A DNA stretch of 64,000 bases from positions 46,708,199-46,772,198 of the forward strand of contig NC_074718.1 of the NCBI RefSeq assembly GCF_947242115.1, given 5' to 3'. Source of the stretch: Biomphalaria glabrata (lineage: Eukaryota > Mollusca > Gastropoda > Planorbidae). This document shows, piece after piece, positions 56,216 through 64,000 of this stretch (positions are counted from its first letter, which is position 1; the number at the start of each line of letters is the position of its first letter). The notes under the pieces were generated by a model, which searched no databases, was not told where the DNA came from, and saw only the letters and a list, made by a program, of their open reading frames with translations. A program made the translations under genes and the position numbers.

Positions 56216-57165
56216 GTCCATTAACGCACGACGTGTCCAAATAATGTCAACATTGGCAAGAGTGCAATGGGTCAGAAGTAAGGGGAAGTAATTATAAAGA
56301 AATTTCTTAAGGCGCCACGACAAAAGGGGCGCAGACAACTGGTTCGATGACATCGAGGTAACTCCAGCTTCCCATGGCCTCAATGTTGCATGCCGGTGAA
56401 AATGTCTGTTTTGGTAGCATTTATGCGAACAACGGGTAGTGAACCTAGCCTCTCTGTTGTAATAGGCCTATTTATCCATACGTGCCCCTTCTCTTTATTT
56501 GTATGGGGGGGGGGGGGGAAGGAGGAAGCGGGACAACAATCCAAGGTCCCTGGGATTTCGGGTGTGTATCTGAATCTCCTGGAGTTCACTGTTAGCTAAA
56601 CTTTTATATAAAATAAACTTTGTTGGGAAGACTGCCCATTCTTTTTAAGTAAATTACCATACAAAGAGAAACTTAAGGCCTTTATTTGTTACAGTGATTG
56701 ATATTAATGTATGTATAGTGAATGTATTCGGATGAATTAATTAAGAGACCAACAACAGCGTTCTAAGACCAGTAGATGACATGTCCAATCACATACGAAT
56801 TAACATTGGTTTGGTGGAGGTGTCGCATGATCTCGAGTTGGCCCCGCTACGAAGTCCTTCATAAATCACAGACTTTATTATCTTGAACAGTGTAGCGATG
56901 CGTTGATTGGAATCAAAATGAAAAAAAAAAAAAAGCAGAAAATAAGTAAGATAAAAAGCCACCATTGCTGGAGATGTGTGCAAAAAAAAAATGTAGTAAA
57001 ATTATATTTTGAAATATTGCCAATACGAATAATCTTCGTTTAATTTGAACTTTTTAGAATGACATGTAGAAACAATGTTTCATTAGCCTCTTCCTCATAA
57101 TTTATAAGAATCAGAACTTTCTAAAATGCATATAGATATGTAGAATTATTTATTTTTAAATATAT
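56216..57165. other. No gene seen; G-run at about 56.51 kb
   Basis: Includes about twelve consecutive G residues near 56507. No recognisable frame or repeat. Confidence 0.5.
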
Positions 57166-57173
57166 TTACATTT

Positions 57174-57262
57174 ATAGGTGGCCCACCTGATTTCTTTAGG
57201 TGTCCGCGGGCCGCTTAAAAGACTCCTCGGGCCGCTTGTGGCCCGCGGATTGTAATTTGCCC
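57174..57262. mobile_element. hAT-type terminus (solo end)
   Basis: GCCCGCGGATTGTAATTTGC followed by CCACCCCTG is the reverse of a CAGGGGTGGGCAAATTAC hAT end, with GGCCCGCGG-type subterminal DNA like that of the MITE at 61.1 kb. Its partner was not found. Confidence 0.6.
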
Positions 57263-57637
57263 ACCCCTGAGCTAGTTTAATCCGACCAGATATTTTGAAT
57301 AATAATCAACTGGTCCCTCACTACTGTTTAATATGTCTATTACGAATTATTCTATGACAATTGTTGACGCAGCGTGGCAAAACAATAATGATTAATAACA
57401 GTCCTGTGGTAGAATTATATTTTGCGCATGAGTATTAGATTATTTTACAAACGAATCAATCGTTCTATCAGCATCTCTGCTTTACATCGCCATTCAGAGA
57501 AGTAGACTCCACAACACACAGATATCAGCCTTGTTATTAATCGCTCACATTTTATGATTAATTATTACGTTTAACATTGACAGTAGTATTTCGTGTTTGT
57601 TACATTGTTTTTCGCACGCCCATCTAACCGTTAGATT

Positions 57638-57850
57638 ATGGATAAATATTTGAAGCGTAAGCTGACATTTGAAGAAGAGCAAGAGTGTAATGGAAATAGT
57701 GACAGTCAGCTGAGTCACGATGACGTAAGAGAGGCCATACAGCCTAGGGCAAAATGACGTAAATATGCATCTGAATATTTTCACGTTGGATTTCTACCGT
57801 ACAAAGGCAACAGCCGCAATGTGTCATGTGTCTCGGTGCGTTATCGAACG
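57638..57850 (+). mobile_element. hAT transposase N-terminus (BED/ZBED5-like), truncated
   Basis: From ATG at 57638 the text is MDKYLKRKLTFEEEQECNGN, then after a stop RKYASEYFHVGFLPY and VSRCVIERKFD. This resembles the start of ZBED5-like hAT transposases (MDKFLKR, then KY---YL-FGF and a Cys-rich finger). The finger is degraded and the catalytic domain is absent. Confidence 0.6.
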
Positions 57851-58074
57851 AAAGTTTGATATATCAGCAGCTTTAGAAATATACTGTTTGGCCATTCTAA
57901 GACTAACACTAGTATAATTAGGTCGCCTGCTGTGCAGCGCCCCGGAAGTGGTCGGGGTCTTCTAACACCGTAAGGCTTGTAAGAGTTGCTGAACTGACAA
58001 GACCACTGGCTTAGCGTGTTCAGTCCATGACCTCCGTGTCGAAGGCGCCGTTCAATCCGGCTTAAACTAGATCA

Positions 58075-58150
58075 GTGGTTCCCAAACTTTTTTTTTATCT
58101 CGTAGACCCCTTGCCATGTTTTCTGGTTTTCGGTAGACTCCCTGCTTAAC
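58075..58150. mobile_element. hAT-type terminus (solo end)
   Basis: CAGTGGTTCCCAAACTTTTT at 58075 is a typical hAT end of the ZBED5-related kind. It lies near the transposase scrap at 57.64 kb but the other end was not found. Confidence 0.55.
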
Positions 58151-58599
58151 TTGTACTGCAATTTTGCAATTCACCAACAATATTTTTTTATTAGTAATTT
58201 CTAACAGTTGTAAGTCGAAGGGTAAATACGTAATTTAACGCTAGTTAGTATATCTTTTATATTGATACAATTCAAATTAAAATAAACCCAAATAACAATT
58301 GATATGTATTACTGGAACCTCCAAGCATGTTGAAAACGTGTGTTATTGTTTGTCGCAGGTTCATCATCCGTTGCTACGGATATTATGTTTCATAAAGGAA
58401 TTTGTTGTACTATGAAGTAGTCCTTCAAACATTAAATATTAATTAATTGGTCTTAAAGTGTCACAGAAAAAGTTTTCATAAGGAGCAGTTTCTCGTGTAT
58501 TTCATCTTTCAAGTCTGGCTCAAATATTGGGTTCGCGGAACTATTTTCACAATCAGGAGAAGGGGCGAAGGTGAGAAACTGTCGTCTAAATCAGTAAGC

Positions 58600-58800
58600 G
58601 TTGGGCGGGAGGGTCTCATTAGCCTGGGCTTGCAACCCACCTAGCAGAAGGAAAACTGAATTCAAATTGCCTAGCAGATATAGGCCTACCCAAACATGGG
58701 AAATGTTTCGTCAAGCCGGTGACCTTTTGGCAGTTTGCTGCACACAGCGCTACATCTTGCCAGAGCCTGCGAGGCCGCTAATCCCAAACTGTTTATCTCG
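58600..58800 (+). repeat. Dispersed repeat R copy
   Basis: Shares AACCCACCTAGCAGAAGGAA, CCCAAACATGGGAAATG, GGCAGTTTGCTGCACAC, TGCCAGAGCCTGCGA and CTAATCCCAAACTG with the copies at 1.65 and 31.0 kb. Confidence 0.7.
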
Positions 58801-59995
58801 TTTGCAAAGAATTACATTATAGGCTTTTAATGTTATAACTCACACCACTAATGTGCCCTTAAACTGTATTGTTGCTTGAATAAATTCAATACTATCAAAT
58901 TTAGGTTTGTGTTAAAACAAGTTTTTAAAACTACTTTAACAGTAGGTAAAATCAGTGTTTTATCTTTAATGTTTTCGCTATTAGGCTATAAGTAAACAAA
59001 TCTTGTAAGACGCTCACAAACCGTCATCTTCTCTCTCTGTCTCATGTTGAAGAAATATGTTGTGAGTCTATTTTGAACTTTTTCTTTGAGAATCTTTTTT
59101 TTTTCAAACCTTTATCTTTTTATCAGGGTGACATCATCTCAAATGATCTTCCAACGTAATTGGTTTCATATCATCATAAAAAGCCACTTAGGCAACCTCT
59201 TGTTTGATAAAGAAGGAATGAATCCCAATTTAAAATAGTCAACGCTGTACAATCTACATTTCTTTTTGAACATTCGGGCGTGTCAATCTTCGTGGTTTTG
59301 ATTCCGTAGACTGTGGTAATTACGTTTCCAATAAGTTACACAATCAGTTGTCAACTATTTTAAGTTTCGGAAATTTTCGCTCCAGCCTTGTGTCCTTGAC
59401 ATCAAATGTGACAGTTAACTTTCATCGGCTTTGTGGGCAGTCTTCTTAGCCACTCAAGTGGAACCCTGCTCTTAGCATGTGTGTGTTGACCCGACGTTTT
59501 AGATTTGCATAGAAAGTGTGTCTCTAAGGTGCAAAACATTTAACGACAATATGAAACAAAACTTAAAAAAAAAAAGACAGGTGTCTAGGTTTTTCTTGGT
59601 TCAGGCCGCAAGGAAAAGATTTCTAGGCTCATAAATCGGAGATTTGGGGAATTTTTATAGCAACAAGAAAATACGAGCGGCGATATTATGTGCTACCAAG
59701 CAATTCACGATAAGAGCCATTTTCCGGCGAATGGGTTAAAGTGTTTGCTGGCAGTTGTGGGGAAAATGTGGCTTGAAGTAAGAATGCAGTTAAAACAATG
59801 ACAAGGCGAGTTTGAAAAAAAAAAGGGGGGGGGGTATCGCTTTAAAATTTACGAATATAGCATAGCAACTCCGCTCTTGGTATTTGTTCGCGGTATATGT
59901 CAGGATTCCGTGTAAATATTTTGACTCACAATGACCCCCCCCCCCCGACCAAACTGCTTTGCTGCTAACAGCTAAACAAGAGACCTTGGAGAGGG
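58801..59995. other. No gene seen
   Basis: Unique DNA with G- and C-runs (about 59.82 and 59.94 kb). Confidence 0.5.
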
Positions 59996-60004
59996 CGTAA
60001 TTTT

Positions 60005-60050
60005 ACTGAGGCCATATGTTCCATGAGGAAGACAAAAGGATAATGTTGAA
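60005..60050 (+). mobile_element. RTE LINE 3'-end scrap
   Basis: GAGGCCATATGTTCCATGAG followed by GAA and an AAAGGA tail repeats the last codons and stop region of the RTE copy ending at 17285 (EALCSMR). Confidence 0.6.
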
Positions 60051-61099
60051 TTAGTTATGAATGAATGAGGGGCAGAAAGATTCCACTGAACATTTAATAC
60101 GATGACTGTTCAAAGTGAAGAATGATCTGTAAATAATGTGACAAGAGATTGCAACACACATTCATATCATTTATAGTACACGTGCGGGTCGTGCGTATCT
60201 CAGTAATACTATCCCTTAATTAACATGAACCCGTATTACGTCGCCTGTCGGCCAAGCCCCAACATTGCTAGCCGAGCGATATTTCCACTCTGGCTCTCTG
60301 AACCAGCACCTAGCAGTTCTTACAAACGGACTGAATTATTTACACAGCGACGAGCCGAGGCGAGCAGTTAAACAACGAAGTTCAGCACCAAGCCCCAAAG
60401 ACGGGAAAAAGAAGGACGTCATCAAACACACAGCAACCAAGAGGCGTCACCAAATTGCGTGCACACACACACATACACAAGAATTCGTGCTCACAGAATA
60501 CAGCCTACGCATCAGCGACAAATTGTAGAACTTAGCCGACATGAGGAGCCATCACTGGCGAAGACCTGCACCAGTAAGTTCAGTCATAATAAAGATTTAT
60601 ATGGCTCCCAAGCTGAAAAAAGAAGATTGGGCATCAGAAATAGACCTTTTTATCTCTTGCACTTGAAATGAGATTGTAACATTTTAACTTTGAGTGTGTC
60701 CATGAAATCTGTCATTAATTAATAATTTACATGCATTTATCACATCAAATCATCATTAGATTTAATTCCATTTTAATTCTGTGTGGCTCTTACTTTAACA
60801 AGCTATGCACCAGTTATGTCGTCGTGTTGAAATTGTGTAACTTAAGGTCACTATGATCCCGCGGTGGTATGTGTTGTTCACATCTGACAAAGAGAATTGC
60901 CTACTCGATATCGGACTTTTTGTTTTCACTTGCAATAACGCTTTGGTCTTAGCTTAGGTTACTACAATCGAGTTGTTCCATTGCAAGTCAAAAGTCTAGG
61001 TCAGTGATCAATGCTGGGGGTGAAAATAAAAGTGGGTTCCAGAGAGAGAGAGAAGAAAGGAAAGAGAATGATAGCGATCCGTTCCGGTTCAGTGTAACA
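60051..61099. other. No gene recognised; GC-richer island at 60.23-60.56 kb
   Basis: The island has CpGs, an 87-codon frame with low complexity, and a CACCAGTAAGTT donor-like site at its end. It could be a promoter-proximal first exon, but nothing identifies it. Confidence 0.3.
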
Positions 61100-61607
61100 C
61101 AGTGATGCCCTAAATACGGCCCGCGGGCCAGATTCGGCCCGCGACCTGGTTCCATCCGGCCCGCCGAAAAGTCGACATAAAGTGCAGAAATGTATCTTTA
61201 CCTACACTATGGCCCTCACTTTTTATCTGATTGGTTGCTATCATGTCAATTGTTCTTTTATGAAATGGGACTCTGTATGTAAAATCTACCAGAAAAGGTG
61301 AACTTCCCTTTTTTTTTTTTTTCGGAACATGATAATACGCTTACATATTTGTTTTATACAAAAAGTTTAGCTATTTAAACTAACACCATAAAGTCGGCAT
61401 TATGAAACAAATATTCCGGCATTCTTGTTAAAAAAAAAAGGGATAAACTTCAAATGTGCTATAGATGAATGTAAGTACTAGATACACTGGTTTCTAATCA
61501 AATAGTTTCAGGTCAATTTCATTTCTTTTTTTACTTTTTTTTGTGGCCCGCGACGCGAGTGTCGGAAATAAAATGGCCCGCAGGTCGAATTAGGTTGGGC
61601 ATCACTG
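61100..61607. mobile_element. hAT-type MITE, 508 bp
   Basis: Ends CAGTGATGCCC and GGGCATCACTG are inverted copies flanked by the 8-bp duplication GTGTAACA (61092-61099 and 61608-61615). Just inside the ends lie GGCCCGCGGGCC and GGCCCGCAGGTCG. No coding capacity. Confidence 0.93.
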
Positions 61608-61615
61608 GTGTAACA

Positions 61616-62780
61616 GATACTGGTATTGACTGCCAAAAATAGGTGGATGGTTGAAATGCGTCCAGTTTATTAGAAGTTTAAAAGGAGAGAATGTTCCGGC
61701 ATAAATAGACAGTCACAGGTCGGTGTGTAATACTAGTTAAAAGATATTTACACTAATTAATTATTGCATAGGCTAACCAGCTATAAGCCTGTAGAATGAA
61801 CGTTTTCAATGATATGTTTTTGGAAAGTAATATTGTCTCCTAAATTACGTGGCATTGTTGTGTCCTAGTTGAGTTAGAGAGTATGTTAGCTTTGGTAGAT
61901 TATATTGTGTATTGTTTTTAGCGACGGTTAAAGGAGTGACATTGACGTAGTCAGACAGACGAATAACGCAGGAGAATAGGCGAACAAGGAAGAACGATGT
62001 GGCGATAGCTTAGAACATGGTTGATTAGAATTAGAGATATTTAAATAACGACGGATAAGTAGACAAGACAGGCATCCCAGGTGTTAATGAATGCATCATT
62101 TATAGTAGTAGAAAGTCTTGAGTACGTTCATCTTATTAATTGTAATGTTCTTTGGCTAATGTACAATAGTTGATGAAATAGTAGTGGATTTGCATAACAC
62201 CCAAGATACTAGCCAGAACAGCATGTGTGGATTCGGAGGAGTCTCTATCTAAGGGGAGGAGGACCACCACTAGGGAGCAAAATATCGATATTTAAAATTA
62301 AAAAATCGAACTTTTTTTATTTCATTATTTGAAAGCTTATCCATTTATCTACAAGTTTTGAACATTGAAATATGTAATTTTTAACTTTAAATATTGTTTT
62401 TAGTCATTTTTCTAGAGCATGTATAATGTTCATTTCATCTAATTCCGAATCTACATGTAAATAATACCCTTGGTAACGCATCGAATACTTTTGAGTAGTC
62501 ATTGTCGACCTAGGCATATTTGGCATCAATGAACTACACTTTCCTAAAATAACCGTATCTCCGAAATAATATAAATAGCGTTTCGGCTTTGAACGGAAAC
62601 CCGTGGTCACCGAGAGTGTAAAATATATTTATTTATAGATTCTAGTATCTTATTATTTCCGACAAAATGATTGGTCGGCATTTGGCTTCCGCCCCTATCG
62701 ACATTAGTTTGAACATAAACAAAACATGGTTGTTTACGTTTCATTGATGATATAGTTTTAGATGCTCTACCTGTCGACTT
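61616..62780. other. No gene recognised
   Basis: Two adjacent minus-strand frames (62404-62610 and 62607-62789) are not recognisable proteins. Confidence 0.45.
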
Positions 62781-62789
62781 ATTATTCAA

Positions 62790-64000
62790 CTTCTAAATCT
62801 AGATCTAGCATGAAAACTAAAAAGAATAGACCTTAGTCTAGATTCGTCATTTTAGGTCTAGACATTATAAGTCTTATAAGACTATTAGCCGGCAGGCTAG
62901 GCTGAGATGAGGCCCTATCGACATCGCTATTACTAACTATTAGTATAATTAAATTATTATAGTATTATTGATAATTTGATTATTCATTCATATTCCCATC
63001 AACTAGATCTAGAATCTAGATATAGATCTAAACAAAAACATCCTTACCACATGATAACTGGTGCCTCTCAATCAAGTAGGCCTAAAGCCTATCAAAGCTT
63101 GCAATACACATGTGATCTAGATCTAGCTGGATTATCAACAGTTTCACTACTACAAGATCTGATCTAGACTTAGACCTAGACTAGATAATAACTAATACTA
63201 ATTTTCTTCTCTACAAGTTCTAGTCTAGTTACCACTTTGACATTCACTTTGGAAACAAGACTCAACTACCCAGGTAAAATAATTTTTATTATTGAAATAG
63301 ATCTAGATCTATTCTAACTTTCGATATAAATGTTATCACTATTGTAGAAAAAACAAACATCAACAATGGATCTATTTTTTTTTTTTACTGTACATAGGGC
63401 TGGGCTAATTCTAGACTATATTATACAATACAATACTTAAATTTCTGGATATAGATAAATAAAAAAAGAAATCACATTGTATTTCTTTGATATTATTAAA
63501 ACTAACTTATATTTTTTTTTTTTAGAAAAACTATTTTAAAAAAATAATTCAGCTGACTTTACAATCTTTTTTTTAATTTTTATTTTAAAGGTTCTTTAGC
63601 ATTGATGCAATCAACTGAAATTTTATGGAAAAGATCAGGGCAGAAGTTTACACAGAGATAAACAACCTTGTCTGATGGAAACACCAGGTTGTTTTTGAGA
63701 GTTTTATTAACAGATCTGAGCCCAGGTATTGTCATAAAACAGAACAATTCGTCGGCCTTACAGGTTTCGAACTACTTGGTTCTCTCCGCAGCCATATTTT
63801 ATTCTGAAGTAAGGATAGGTAGAATTGATTTACCTTGCGTTTAATGTTTTCAAACCCAATTCAATACTTAAATGATCCAGCGATAAACACAAAAATAAAT
63901 GACTTGTACGAATAGAATAGCGACTTACATTTAAGTATTATCCTTGAATAAATAAAACACAATGATGATAATAATCCACCATAGCTGGGCCTGTCTTAGA
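62790..64000. other. AGATCTAG-rich AT DNA, no gene seen
   Basis: From 62.79 to 63.32 kb the strings CTAGATCTAG, TAGATCTA and GTCTAGA recur every few tens of bases. The rest, to the window end, is AT-rich without recognised features. Confidence 0.55.

Noticed and set aside
59820-59950. G- and C-runs as possible quadruplex elements
   Set aside because: Single homopolymer runs without the spaced G-tracts needed for an intramolecular quadruplex, and such runs are prone to sequencing error.
60265-60671. Overlapping plus-strand frames in a GC-richer island
   Set aside because: Low-complexity His/Thr codons from a CA repeat; no recognisable domain.
62404-62789. Two adjacent minus-strand frames
   Set aside because: No recognisable domain, splice context or repeat relation; likely chance frames.

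Overview
The window is AT-rich, intron- and transposon-dense animal DNA. The organism is most likely a gastropod, probably a planorbid snail of the Biomphalaria/Bulinus type. This is inferred from I-clade LINEs with a C-terminal RNase H (Nimbus was described from Biomphalaria glabrata), two tRNA-derived SINE families, and stretches crowded with the palindromic string AGATCTAG. No prokaryotic features, rRNA genes or functional tRNA genes were seen.

Host genes are present only as remains. At 417-574 (+) lies the last exon of the 26S proteasome ATPase gene PSMC2 (Rpt1), with its intron acceptor, damaged codons and a lost stop. Between about 20.6 and 43.9 kb (-) lie seven exon remnants of PHKB (phosphorylase kinase regulatory subunit beta), in the correct order with splice sites. 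Three to five of them are damaged, so I read this as a decayed unprocessed copy. The end of one PHKB exon plus its donor site has been amplified into a 37-bp minisatellite.

Layout. 1-4.7 kb: LINE and SINE pieces and a 27-bp minisatellite. 4.73-18.63 kb: nested LTR-retrotransposon fossils. Ty3/gypsy element A (+; PBS complementary to tRNA-Leu, 5-bp TSD GTTAC) encloses gypsy element B (-). B has integrase ahead of reverse transcriptase, the order known for Gmr1-type elements. B is flanked by a 1.1-kb direct duplication of A. A 5'-truncated RTE LINE abuts B's right LTR. 18.6-21.4 kb: exon-like pieces and a LINE tail. 21.58-28.81 kb: an I-clade LINE whose 5' half is inverted, with a target duplication, broken by a 2.8-kb hAT element. 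28.8-35.3 kb: minisatellites, SINEs, LINE scraps and PHKB exons. 35.63-42.6 kb: a nearly full-length I-clade LINE (-), split by a 2.6-kb hAT that itself carries a LINE scrap and an 81-bp MITE. 43.7-46 kb: a PHKB exon and a truncated RTE-like LINE. 46-52.8 kb: a SINE, a TTAA-flanked probable piggyBac-like element and AGATCTAG-rich DNA. 52.8-58.2 kb: a cluster of hAT remains, one with both ends and an 8-bp TSD. 58.2-64 kb: mostly unique DNA with a 508-bp hAT MITE.

The genes do not form a working pathway. The window is best read as a layered insertion record over a decaying duplicate of a host locus. All homology calls are from reading translated sequence by eye; no search was run.
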